DNA of 64,000 nucleotides from Smittia aterrima (taxonomy: Eukaryota > Arthropoda > Insecta > Diptera > Chironomidae): NCBI GenBank assembly GCA_033063855.1, contig CP093830.1, positions 18,910,854 through 18,974,853 on the forward strand, read 5' to 3'. Below, in pieces: positions 50,423 to 59,956 of this stretch (its first letter is position 1; every line of letters starts with the position of its first letter). The notes beneath the pieces were generated by a model, which saw nothing but the letters and a program-made list of their open reading frames with translations, was not told the origin of the DNA and made no database searches. The position numbers were made by a program, and so were the translations under genes.

Positions 50423-50916
50423 TGCTCGATTTTCCCTAAGTGGGAACTCGATGATATTCACTTTGGTCTTGAGAAAGACCGATTCTGAACACTTAAGGGA
50501 GAGATTTCAAATAAACTACTTTACTCGTTGATTTCTCTATTTGGACTGAACTTTTATTTCTTGTTTTCTATGGATTTTATACATTTCTCCTGATTATTAA
50601 CATGAAAGTTTTATGGTTCTTGACGAATTATCCTTCGAAGATAATCCCAAAGGGATTAGACTTATTGGGCGTTTTTATGATTACAGAATGTCGCATGTCT
50701 AGACAGAAATGCGTTTCTAAATGTTGTCTTGCACCAAAAGAGTGCAATAAAATGTTGGTTTTACAAAGAAAGTGCAATAAACAGATTGCATTTATGATGG
50801 TTTCGGTGCCGAATGGCATTGAAATGATCACTCGAAACTGTCCAAAATTTCAGCTACTAGAAATCTTTTGCAAATCCATGGAATTTTCCATAGAAAAATG
50901 TTGTTAAAATTAAGCA
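50423..50916 (-). repeat. 5' LTR of element B, carrying an F-box-like segment
   Basis: 494 bp. It matches the LTR at 46604 except for 33 bases (about 50826-50860). That segment reads, on the plus strand, as a leucine-rich-repeat peptide (ITRNCPKFQLLE) close to MARNCSKLQLLE of F-box protein 1, about 24 of 33 bases identical. Confidence 0.8.
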
Positions 50917-51840
50917 GACATTTACAATTTGCCTACAACAATGACAAAGTCGGAGTGGTTTTCGCTATCAAAAATCAATAAGAATCTAAAGAACGACATG
51001 ATTACAATGACATTCACAATTCCAATGGTTCGCAAAGATGTCTTTAATCGACTTGCTATAATCAGCATTCCACGAAATGAAGACAAACTCGCGGTTACGT
51101 TAACAGAAAAGCTCGTTTCAATTCTTTTTGTTTCCCAAAATAATAAAACTTATTTTGAACAAAGCGACGGAGACACGATTATTGAAGACATAATCTTTGC
51201 TAATGTGAGAACGAAGCTGATTGATAGCTGCAGACAACAAATTCTTTCCAATAAAAATGCGTCTACCTGCATCTTTAAATCTTTTGATTCTACGAGCGAA
51301 ATAACATTCTTGAATGAAGAGACTGCAGTTGTATTCAATGAAATGAACGAGATTCACATCAACTGTAACGAGGAAGCCATTGCATTGACAAAGGCAGCGC
51401 TTGTTGCGCTTGACGATAGATGCACCATCTTCAACGGTACAACTCCACTATCAAAGGCGTACCTAATCTCTCAAGCAACCATTGACTCTGAAAGAACTTT
51501 GATCAAGGCAAGAGAAATTGAAAACGATGCTGAATTCATCGACGACTCCAATATTGCTGCACTTCATGAAAATTTGAGAACTAGCATCGACAATCTCTCA
51601 CAAATGAAATTCGAATCAAATACAGACTACGCTTTGCTCATCACCACGATTGTCACTCTACTTGGACTATTAACAACAGTTTATGTAGGGTACAATCGAC
51701 ATCAGTATCGAATTCAAGAGACGCAACACGACAACGTTGTTAGTCAATTCGAGGAAATTGCGTTGGCGCAATTGAAAGCATTACCACAAACAATGCTAAA
51801 GGAATTCATCCAAGAAAAAGTCGATGAAAGATTTGTTTAG
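50917..51840 (+). pseudogene. Element A env, C-terminal part
   Basis: Open to the stop at 51838-51840 (about 300 codons). A long ectodomain with several cysteines and a coiled region precedes one membrane span at about 51622-51690 and a cytoplasmic tail of about 45 residues. It continues the env frame broken at 46603 by element B. The 3' LTR starts 108 bp downstream. It is recognised by layout rather than by a specific match. Confidence 0.6.
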
Positions 51841-51948
51841 AAGAAAAAGAAGGAGCATTCATCAAGGTGACAGCAGAGAAGAAGACAGACTAAAGGATGC
51901 TCAGAAGACGGACTAAATGCTATGATGCTCTCTTTGGCCCGGGAGCTT

Positions 51949-52140
51949 TGGTACATTTCGATATAAAATTCTTTCATTTCAAATCCCTGGTTTCCCCTCT
52001 TTGTGGGAATAAAATTGATGACAACGATAAAATTTGATGACAACGATAAAAACTTATTATAAATTCATTTACTTATTGAATAAAGGCACAGTCCATTTAG
52101 AAAACCTTATCGAAGTGTACTTTATTAATTAATAAAACCA
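51949..52140 (+). repeat. 3' LTR of element A
   Basis: 192 bp, TGGT...ACCA, with two copies of the 19 bp internal unit. It is followed directly by CCGAT, the right half of the target duplication. Confidence 0.9.
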
Positions 52141-52145
52141 CCGAT

Positions 52146-52601
52146 TTTTTACTTCAAGCGGTAAAACCTTTTAATGCTTCAGTAAAACTATAATTTTACT
52201 GCATCAACAAATATTAGCAGAATTCGTTGAATAGTTTGCCTTTTTTAAGACAAGCTTATGTCTATGTTCATGTTCGACTGTAGTTATGTTCATATTTAAA
52301 GTAAATGTTTCTATTTTAATTTTTAATACTTTGGAAAAAAAATTTTTTTTGCTCATTTCAACAGTTGGAAATTTTTGAAAAATATTAAGAAAAACTTGAT
52401 CTAAAAGTTTTTACATTATTAACAGTATTTAAAGAACTTTTTAACAAAGAAATCGTATGTCAATCGAAAGCTAAGAGATGAAAGAACATTTTCACATTCT
52501 AAGACAATAATATTAAAAACGGGCAGAGCTCAAAAAAACGATGTTAATTAAGTGCAGTAAATCTGTGCAGTAAAAGTCGAAGTTTTTGTTTTACTGCAGC
52601 A
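52146..52601. repeat. Right piece of the CAGTAAA-rich repeat
   Basis: About 456 bp, very AT-rich, with no ORF. Words related to GCAGTAAAA recur near both ends: about 52185-52205 in both orientations, and 52545-52600 where TGCAGTAAA appears twice and its complement once. Together with 40868-40896 it forms one insert of about 485 bp into F-box gene 3. It resembles a small non-autonomous DNA element with subterminal repeats, but I could not define clean terminal inverted repeats or a target duplication. Confidence 0.45.
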
Positions 52602-52760
52602 GATGAATACGAAGATGAAGATCAAAGCGCTGATGATTACGATGACGACGATCCAGACTTCGATGATGAAGGAATGTAACTTTATGATAATTTCGTGTGA
52701 GGATATGTTTTTGGCGGAGCCTATCGTCCTGAATAATCCTGAATGAATTACAATAAAATG
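52602..52760 (+). pseudogene. 3' remnant of F-box gene 3
   Basis: From GATGAATACGAAG onward this closely matches the acidic-tail coding region, stop-proximal part and 3' flank of F-box gene 2 (39146 onward). A premature TAA arises at 52677-52679, and small deletions remove part of the last codons. It completes the F-box gene begun at 39732; about 170 codons between the two parts are lost. Confidence 0.85.
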
Positions 52761-52808
52761 ATCTCGAATCAGATGAAATGAAAAATCAGAAACATTTATT
52801 AAGGTTCT

Positions 52809-53236
52809 TTATGCTTGAACAGATTTTCTGAATTCTTTTGTGAATTCGCCGGTTGGGTCATATTTCTTTTCCAGCTTCGACCACTCTTGAGGTTTCTTGT
52901 CCAAGAGATGTTGAATCACTTTTCTAGAATTTCTTCTTTCCTTTTCAGAACAGTTCGTGCAACCCGTCTTCAAGACTGCTGGCAAAGTTGTTTTCAACTC
53001 GCGACCTTCGTTGGTGCAAGGTCCTGTACAAAGATAAAATCTTTTACCTTAATCTTTTAATTGAAGACGTTAGAGAGTTTACCTTTATCCAATAAGCACT
53101 TGAGATAGTTACTGAGAATTCTATCATTTTTTAGAATCATATCAACATTCAAGTTGTCCAAGCTCTTGGAAAATTGACCGTTGATCATGACAGTGCATGA
53201 CGCAAGTAACAAAGCAATTACAGCGAAGTTCTTCAT
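52809..53236 (-). CDS. Chemosensory protein (CSP / OS-D family)
   Basis: Exons 53083-53236 and 52809-53023 encode 122 residues; an in-frame Met one codon earlier is also possible. A signal peptide (KNFAVIALLLASCTVMING) leads into the conserved helix NDRILSNYLKCLLDKG. The four cysteines follow the family spacing exactly: C-x6-C-x18-C-x2-C. The intron position (one base after the Lys codon of LLDK) is the usual one for the family. CSPs are small secreted carriers of hydrophobic ligands in the sensillum lymph and other tissues; the ligand here is unknown. The 3' end adjoins the F-box gene 3 remnant tail-to-tail, and the same junction is copied at 39290-39478. Confidence 0.92.
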
Positions 53237-53239
53237 CAT

Positions 53240-53868
53240 CAATCGAGTCAATAGAACTATTCAAATATACTTATTCACTTCTTAACGACTTCAACTCAAC
53301 TGGCAGACGTATTCTCTTCGTAATCGAGTTTTATAGATTTTATGTGTCAACATGCTTCAACCTTTATTAAAAGCTTCGGATCAATGCTTGAGCCGTTCGC
53401 CAATAAAACTGGTTTGCGGTGAGTGGGTAAACCAAACGACAGAGTAATGAGACTTAAACGACCATTCTTAGTAAGTACTTATTAAATGACGACTGATTAC
53501 GGCGTTGAATCCCCGCTGCTAAGTCAAAAACATTTTTTTTTAAATCCACATTTGCCATTTTCAACGTTTACGCCGTCGGTAATCGGAATATCAATTAGCA
53601 CAGAGTTTGCGTAAGGAAATTCCATGAAAAAACTTGTACGTAAAATGATTCAATAAAATTGTTCGTGGTAGCGCCAGAAACGAGTTGTAAACAAGTGCTC
53701 GACAGCAAAGATTACGAATGAGACAGACATAATGTCGTTGTTCTATAAGACGCAGCTTCTCGTCGAGTGGGTTTTGAGAGCTCTTCATAGAGTTAAATGA
53801 CTGTTTAAACAAGATGTTGTTTTCAATTTTTATTACTGGATTATTCTAAGAGCAATGTAAGCAATCAA
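53240..53868. other. Intergenic region between the CSP and MRPL47
   Basis: It holds the CSP promoter and MRPL47 3' flank. A minus-strand frame of 73 codons (53591-53812) has no domain or flanking splice support, and I do not call it a gene. Confidence 0.5.
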
Positions 53869-54718
53869 TTAAAGCTTTGGCACATGATGCCCTCGGAACT
53901 TGTCATATTTCTCAAGCTTGTCAACGTCGACCTTAGGATATTTCTGTTTAATCATGTCCCTGTCCATGTTGGGATACCGCTTCATTAAATGTATAACTTC
54001 GTTTCTGTTGCGATTGTTTGCCTTACGTTTCTCGTTCCATAATTTTTCACGATATTTCAGCAAGAACTTGTAAACCGCGTTTCCTCCATGACGGAAAACG
54101 TGAGTCTCCCTCCACTTCTTATTAATGAAATATGGGATAACGTGTTCGAAGGATCGATAGAAGTATGCAATGCCTAATTGATTTCTCACAACTCGTCCAG
54201 GTCGTTCGTATGCTTCGCCAGTCTCGAGTTCAAAGTATGCTCGATTTCTCTCGCGAACAACAGTTTCGAGATTTTCCATCGAAATCTTCACTTTATCAAT
54301 TCGTTCTGGGCTTGGAAACAAACGATGCTGTTCAACTCCTTCATGTTCCATTGTGAGCAGCATGTTCTTCTCTTTCAACAAGACGAACCAAAGCTTGTGC
54401 AAATCCTCATTGCTTTTGATTCTGAGCTCGGGAAGTTTCCACTCGCGACCGTGTTTAACATCATTCTCTCCCCAGTTTTTCTTGTCATCAAAGAACTCCA
54501 TTAAGATCTTGTTGACATCTTCTGCAGGCTTCGCAGTACTTTCATGCCGAACTTGGATTGTGTTGTTTCTGTAAATAAATTAAAATCCAAAATGAAATTA
54601 TTTTCATAAAAATGCTTTGTGCTTATGATTCTAACCTGAATGCAAAATTTGATGATGCGTATAGAGGTAGTCGATGGGCAGTGACAATTGCACGTTTCGC
54701 AAGATTAATTAAACTCAT
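53869..54718 (-). CDS. MRPL47: Mitochondrial large-subunit ribosomal protein L47 (uL29m)
   Basis: Exons 54636-54718 and 53869-54568 encode 260 residues. The first about 30 residues are basic and hydroxylated, as expected of a mitochondrial targeting peptide. The following MEFFDDKKNWGE, REWKLPELRIKSNEDLHKLWFVLLKEKNMLLTME and RVxxSMENLExVVRERNRAYFELETG-type segments are the hallmark of the MRPL47 family, with an uL29-like helical pair in the centre. The protein sits near the polypeptide exit of the mitoribosome. The start codon is 116 bp from that of QNG1 on the opposite strand, so the two share a promoter region. Confidence 0.93.
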
Positions 54719-54834
54719 TTTTTGTGAGATTTTATTGAAAATATTTTAATTTTCAATTTTCCGTCGTGCTCGACGCTTAGCTTCGTCTCAGCTTTAACTG
54801 CCGGCAAAAAAAATCGTTTATTGAAATCTGAAAA
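54719..54834. promoter_or_regulatory. Divergent promoter MRPL47/QNG1
   Basis: 116 bp separate the two start codons. The interval includes a CGACGCTTAGCTTCGTCTCAGC stretch related to the CTCAGCCG octamer of the neighbouring promoters, but not an exact copy. Confidence 0.6.
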
Positions 54835-55914
54835 ATGGCATTAAATCCAAAGAAATCGGGAGAATTCATTGCAAAGCACGCTAAACATGTTGAAGTTCAT
54901 GAACTAGGAATCAAGAATCTAGCGAATCAGGTCAGTTAAACTAGTTAAATCAGTTGAAGAATTATAATTTTCACCAACATCAATTTTCCGCAGATCGTTT
55001 TGGCTATCTTAGACGGATCACTCAGCGTTGACAACTTCTCTCAACATGATCTACATCCCAAAGCCGATGATAAGAACGCAATCAATTGGATTTTCATTCT
55101 TGATACGTTGAACTTTTGCTTCTGGACGAACGAAGGAGTTAGTGAGAAGTGGACTGTTGATGGTCAGACTGGATACTTTGCTTTGTGCGCAGCGATTAAG
55201 AGAGCAATCAAAAACTCTATTGACATAACGAATCCAAAGTATTTCTCAACAATCACCGAAGAACAACTCCAAGAAATCTTGAAATCTGACACCTCAACTC
55301 CAGCTCCTCTTATCAAGGAACGTGTGGCTTGTCTTCATGAAGTTGGCAAAAAGTTACTCGAAAAGTATGAAGGAAATTTCGAGAATGTTGTTAAAGCAGC
55401 TGAAGGATCAGCAGAAAAGCTTTTGAAGTTGATAGTCGAAGATTTTCCATGCTTTCGTGATGAAGCAACTTACAATGGCCAGCGCGTATCGATTTACAAG
55501 AGAGCTCAGATCCTGATTGGAGATGTTTACGCATTTAACAGAGGAGAGGGAATCGGATATTTTGCTGACTTGCAAGATTCAATCACGATGTTTGCTGATT
55601 ATCGTGTTCCACAAGTTCTCATCCACTTCGGTGCCATGTCAATCAAAAGTCCTGAACTTGTCAACGACTTGAAAGAAAACAAAATTCTCCTCAACGGCGA
55701 AGAGAAGGAAGTTGAGATAAGAGGCCTTTCAATTTTCATTGTCGAAGAAGCTAAAACTTTGGTTTTAGAGATGCTGAAAGAGAATCATCCTGAAGTGCCT
55801 TTGAAACACGTCAACTCGATCTTGATCGATCATTTCTTGTGGGATTATCGCAGAGCTCATGCTGACTTCTTGAGCTACATTCCATTTCACAAAACGTTCA
55901 GCATCTATTACTAA
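54835..55914 (+). CDS. QNG1: Queuosine 5'-phosphate N-glycosylase/hydrolase (DUF2419, C9orf64 family)
   Basis: Exons 54835-54930 and 54994-55914 encode 338 residues, normal for the family. Typical segments are INWIFILDTLNFCFWT, GYFALCAAIKRA, FPCFRDEATYNGQRVSIYKRAQILIGD, FADYRVPQVLIHFGAM and the C-terminal DHFLWDYRR. The Asp and Tyr/Trp residues around the nucleoside pocket are present. The enzyme releases queuine from queuosine nucleotide so that eukaryotes can salvage the bacterial-derived base for tRNA modification. AATAAA at 55961-55966 follows the stop; TMEM43 ends 70 bp away on the other strand. Confidence 0.92.
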
Positions 55915-55984
55915 AAGCAGAGAACACGCAAAATATATTTTTTGAAATATTTTATGTCTCAATAAATAGTTTGACGATGAAAAG

Positions 55985-57196
55985 TTAACTTAAGATTCCG
56001 AGGTAGTGAAGACTTTGCCGTAGAACACAAACGGTAACTGTAAGAATCGTTGCGATTTTTAGATTGCTTTTCAGTTGGTGTTGATGATCCGGCGCGAGGA
56101 AATTCAGCTTTGTATGTGCAACTGTAACGAATCAAAAATTACAAAAGTGCAAAGAGAAAAATTAATAAAAACTTACGGAACTTCAAAAGGCTCTCCGTGG
56201 AAATTACTCCAAAGAAGATCATTGTGAAACCAAAGAATCTTAAAGTCCACGTTTTCTTTCGCAGAGTTTTATGCTCTACTCTGAAGATTTCTTCCAGCGT
56301 CAGCTCTCCTTTGGCAATCATGATGATCTCTTTCTTTAACTTGCTTTGGTATGGTTGAATCTTTCCATGAATTAATTTTCCAACGATTGTGTAGGTCGAT
56401 CCTTCAAGTCCCGAGAATTGAAATTTGACACGGACATCGCCAACCAGAGGATCAAATAAATTGTCGACATGATAGTACCAGCCCATATGCATTTTCACGT
56501 AGCTGTCATCAGGTCTCGTATCACTCGTCACATCAGTCCATTCAGTAAAGAGTTCCTTCGAAGCCTCGCCCATTTCAAAGTTTCCAACGTAAGCCTTATC
56601 AGCTGTCATCGTTCGACTTTGCATTGGAAACTGTCTTGGATTTTGATGTCCCATCGAATGAAATGAACGTGAATCGATAACATCGCTGCTCCAATCTTTG
56701 ATGTAAAAATAATTCCTTGCGGTTTCATCTCCTTCGGAAAATTTGTTTTCCGTGTAATCCTGAAATGATCGAATCGTAAGTAAATTCATTGAAAGTTTAT
56801 TCAGAGTTACCTCATGCCACTGGTACATTTGAACGAGTTTCCTCAATTTTACTGCCTGCACCAAAATGTTGTAAGTTGCATCAGCAATCGGCTCTTGAAT
56901 TCGAAGCGTTCCATGAAGATGAATTAATTTTCCTTCGTAATTTTCTGACTTTTCATTTGTGTGATAATTCTCATCTTTGATGGAAACAGCTTCTGATAGA
57001 GCTCCTTCCAACGCTTGACTGTGTTTGAATGATCGACCTGAAGAAGATTTAAGTTTAATACTTTTCTTGCAATTTTGGAATTTTCTTTACCTTCATTCAC
57101 AGATAAAACAGCGAATCCGAAGAAAAACAAAAATGCTCCGATCGTAGCAATTAACCAGTTCTTTCGATATTCCTCAAGCAGAATTTTTAGTCTCAT
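55985..57196 (-). CDS. TMEM43: TMEM43/LUMA homolog, inner nuclear membrane protein
   Basis: Four exons (57091-57196, 56811-57037, 56177-56759, 55985-56121) give 350 residues with all phases matching. An N-terminal membrane span (WLIATIGAFLFFFGFAVLSVNEG) precedes a long lumenal domain with NYFYIKDWSSDVIDSRSF, GHQNPRQFPMQSRT and FxVxGKLIHG-type segments, then C-terminal hydrophobic spans (WTLRFFGFTMIFFGVIS and NLKIATILTVTVCVL). The family acts at the inner nuclear membrane and ER with lamins and emerin. It is shorter than the human protein (400) because the C-terminal membrane block is reduced. The last exon is inferred from splice phase (C|TT) and hydrophobicity, so the extreme C-terminus is less certain. 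Confidence 0.85.
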
Positions 57197-57377
57197 CTTT
57201 CACTAACAAATATTTAAAATTTTAGAAATCTTATAAAAAAAACTTTGATTTGTTTATATTTCGCGCTGTGCGTTAAAATATTTTTTTTTTGCACAACGGA
57301 AAGTTCATCGGAAAATTCTTGAATCCTTTTTGCAAAAACTCGATTTTAAATTACGAAAGCAATTTTTATTAAAATCA

Positions 57378-58793
57378 TTAAAAGGCACTAATCCAATAAT
57401 TGATTAACGTTTCATCGTGAGCTTGTATTCCAAGTGTTCGTTTCAACTTTGTGACATCTTCGTGTTGATGGGAAAGACAAATCGCCTTATTTTTCCATTC
57501 CTCTACCAAAGCTTTAATAAACTTATCCAAGATTACGTTGGTGAAGAGTTTTTCATCGACTGCGTGAAGAATTTTCGAGACTAGCGCAGGAAGTTTTGCT
57601 GGAAGATCAACTTGACATTTGATGAAACTTTGTGATGGTTCCATTAATTCTATTCGGCAGACATTGCTTTGCGGGATAACAGCATCAGAAGGAAGACATA
57701 AAATTCTAGCTTTGGCGGAAGGCACATATTTGTTTGACTCGACAATGAAACGATGCAATGCAGTCGGAAGAAAGTCTTTAAAATGTTTACTGAACTCCGA
57801 ACATCGATGACTCTCACCGCGAATGACTATTTGGACTCCTACTAAACTGCAATGAAGGACTGACTCGAATGATGCACCAGTTATATTTTTCAGTGCTCTT
57901 AGGTTGAAACTGCTATCGTGAAATGCAAGGACATCGCTTCTGTTGGAGCTTGAAGGAAAGTTCTGCATAAGAAACTCTTCTTTGTCGATTTGTATGAAAG
58001 CAAAACCTTCTTCAATATCTTTAGACAACGCTGGTATTGATGGAGTTCCCAATGTCAGAATCTCAGCGTAGTAACGACTTCCAGCCAAAAGAATCCACGA
58101 AAATAAAGAGTGAAGGTGTGCGAAGATGTTCGATTCTCCTGTCAATTCTTTCAATGATCGTGGCGGTACTGTTGATGCTTTTCCTGTGTTTAATCGTTCT
58201 GCTCGTTGTGGAAACTGCTTTTGTTCAACTTCGTAAATTTTTTGAGCATTTTCTTGAATCTGCTTCGCGACGTCTTTAATATTACTCGATAAGAACGGTT
58301 GAGTATTCAGAAGAAACATTTTGTCTTTCATTATGATGACGATCGAATAAAGTTTTTCGAACCCTCTCGCCAACGAGTCTTTAACTTTGAATGTGAAACA
58401 TAAAGAATTGAGCCGTGAGTCTCCAAAGTAAACAAGTCCTTCTTGATTGTTTGCAGTGATCTAAAAATTAAGAGATTTAGATATTTTATGATTCCAAAGA
58501 TCTTTGTGACTTACTTCGCAACTGAGACTTCTTAATGTGATCAAAGAATTCTGACTGTCCTTCCCGAAAATACTTTTCTCGCTGCTGACAAATAAAATTG
58601 AACTTTCTTTATCCTCCGTCATGAAAATGACTTTGTTTCCAATCGATCCACAGCCGTAGCAAGGATTTCCATTATTGTTGCCATTATTTGTTGAATTTGT
58701 GAGTAAAGATTTTTCTCTTATCGTTTGAGTTGAGAAGATTGTCTGCGGTCCATGAATTTCACAGAAATGGTTCAAATTAATGATTGCGTTCAT
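57378..58793 (-). CDS. FLCN: Folliculin
   Basis: Exons 58515-58793 and 57378-58460 encode 453 residues. The N-terminal longin-type domain begins with the conserved HFCEIHGPQTIFSTQ, and a CYGCGS segment and SLRSLSCE-type sequence follow. VKDSLARGFEKLYSIVIIMKD is diagnostic of folliculin, and the C-terminal DENN-type region follows, ending in the conserved EEWKNKA ... LGI ... INYWI pattern. Folliculin with FNIP is a GTPase-activating protein for RagC/D at the lysosome and regulates TORC1 and TFEB/Mitf. The protein is shorter than the human one (579) through loss of disordered loops. The start codon is 120 bp from that of NFU1 on the other strand. Confidence 0.93.
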
Positions 58794-58913
58794 GACAATT
58801 TATGACTAAAAAAAACTCTTTAAAATTCGCAAAAACTCGTGATCAAATATTTTTAATTAAATTTTTACGAAAACTGCCGCTCAGCCGTAAGATCAAAACA
58901 AAACATTTTCGAA
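58794..58913. promoter_or_regulatory. Divergent promoter FLCN/NFU1
   Basis: 120 bp between start codons. CTCAGCCG at 58880-58887 is followed by AAGATCAAAACAAAAC, a word arrangement like that in the MGMT/GRINL1A interval and the F-box promoters. Confidence 0.6.
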
Positions 58914-59830
58914 ATGATCCGAAATTCAATTTTTTGCTGCCGGCAACTTCGCCCGGTCTTGACAACTCTAACAAGGAACATAAATCACAGGTAGGAGCAG
59001 TAATAAGTTCAAGGAAATAGAAGAAACTAATCAGAACCCTTTTCAGATCATTTTTTCCCACTCAAATCATATCTCAGCGAAATGGCGTATTGCAAAATAA
59101 CTTCAAAGCTCAGATTACGCAAGCACGATCGATGTTTATTCAAGTTCAAGACACACCGAATCCTGAGAGCTTGAAATTTCTTCCCGGCGTTGATGTTCTT
59201 GGCAAGGGAAACACTCGCGATTTTCCCAATCAAAATTCATCCATGTCGTCACCGCTAGCGAAGCTTTTATTCAGAATCGAAGGAGTTCAATCAGTGTTTT
59301 TTGGAGGAGATTTCATAACAGTCTCAAAGCTTGAGGAAGCTGAATGGAGAATCCTGAAACCAGAAATCTTCGCGGTCATAATGGATTTTTTCGCAAGTGG
59401 ATTGCCAATCGTTTCCCAATTCACTCCTAACGCGGATACTGAAATCAACGATGATGACGACGAAACCGTGCAAATGATCAAAGAACTTCTCGACACAAGA
59501 ATCAGACCAACCGTGCAAGAGGATGGCGGTGACATTATTTTCATGGGATACGAGGAAGGAATCGTAAAATTGAAGTAACTGAAAAGCATTTGGTCCTTAA
59601 GTTTTTTTGTTATATAAATAATTTTCTTTTTTTGTAGAATGCAAGGATCATGCTCATCGTGTCCAAGCTCTATCGTCACACTGAAAAACGGCGTTCAGAA
59701 CATGCTTCAATTTTACATCCCCGAGGTGACAGAGGTTGTGCAAGTAAAAGACGCTGCTGACAAAGTAATCGAGAGCGAGTTTGATAAATTGGAAAAGAAA
59801 ATTGAATCGAAAGAGGCTGAAAAGAAGTAA
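58914..59830 (+). CDS. NFU1: NFU1 mitochondrial iron-sulfur cluster scaffold/carrier
   Basis: Exons 58914-58990, 59047-59574 and 59638-59830 encode 265 residues. I chose ATG 58914 over the upstream ATG 58802 because only that frame joins exon 2 in phase, and it gives an Arg-rich, acid-free targeting peptide (MIRNSIFCCRQLRPVLTTLT). The Nfu N-domain starts at FIQVQDTPNPESLKFLPG. The C-terminal NifU-like domain has RPTVQEDGGDIIF and the cluster-binding CSSC (C-x2-C) at the start of exon 3. NFU1 delivers 4Fe-4S clusters to lipoyl synthase and other mitochondrial targets. A charged C-terminal tail (KKIESKEAEKK) extends past the domain. AATAAA words are at 59835 and 59885. Confidence 0.93.
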
Positions 59831-59956
59831 ACTAAATAAAATTATAGTTTGAAATGTCAAGGATGAATCGCATTGAGAACACAAAATAAATGATTGATTG
59901 AATCTTTATTAAGGAATTTCTTTTGGAATTTGATTTTCACGATCTCGGCAGTTTTA

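Larger units (their letters stand above)
46599..50921 (-). mobile_element. Element B: gag-only BEL/Pao-like LTR element nested in element A, TSD GACAT
   Basis: LTRs lie at 46604-47110 (507 bp) and 50423-50916 (494 bp). Read on the minus strand they begin TGCTTAATTTT and end ATCGAGCA, that is TG...CA. The 5 bp duplication GACAT is present on both sides (46599-46603 and 50917-50921), and the env frame of element A is continuous across it once B is removed. Internally it has only a gag ORF on the minus strand; no protease, reverse transcriptase or integrase sequence is seen, so it must be mobilised in trans. Next to the 5' LTR (minus-strand orientation), TCCTTCGAGCC matches the complement of the 3' end of insect tRNA-Tyr, with one mismatch in the first three bases. 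Confidence 0.9.
40892..52145 (+). mobile_element. Element A: BEL/Pao LTR retrotransposon with env, degenerate, TSD CCGAT
   Basis: LTRs lie at 40897-41106 and 51949-52140, both beginning TGGT and ending ACCA, flanked by the 5 bp duplication CCGAT (40892-40896 and 52141-52145). Gag with a DUF1759-type core, CCHC-like zinc knuckles and a DUF1758-type protease are present. Reverse transcriptase, RNase H and the integrase core are missing and replaced by unrelated DNA (about 44500-45270). A short pol linker, an env-like region with a signal-like hydrophobic stretch, a basic cleavage-type motif and a C-terminal membrane span follow. The element cannot move by itself: the gag frame is shifted twice, pol is deleted and env is interrupted. 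The LTRs differ at about seven positions outside an 18-19 bp copy-number change, so it is not a very recent insertion. Confidence 0.85.

Noticed and set aside
50602..50907. 101-codon frame in the LTR of element B as a host gene
   Set aside because: The same frame occurs in the other LTR copy (46782-47018) and starts within LTR sequence; only a short F-box-like segment differs.
53591..53812. 73-codon minus-strand frame between CSP and MRPL47
   Set aside because: No domain, no flanking splice sites in phase and no clear promoter or polyA context.
58802..58913. Upstream ATG at 58802 as the start of NFU1
   Set aside because: Its frame ends exon 1 in phase 0 whereas exon 2 needs two carried bases. 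ATG 58914 fits the phase and gives a proper mitochondrial presequence.
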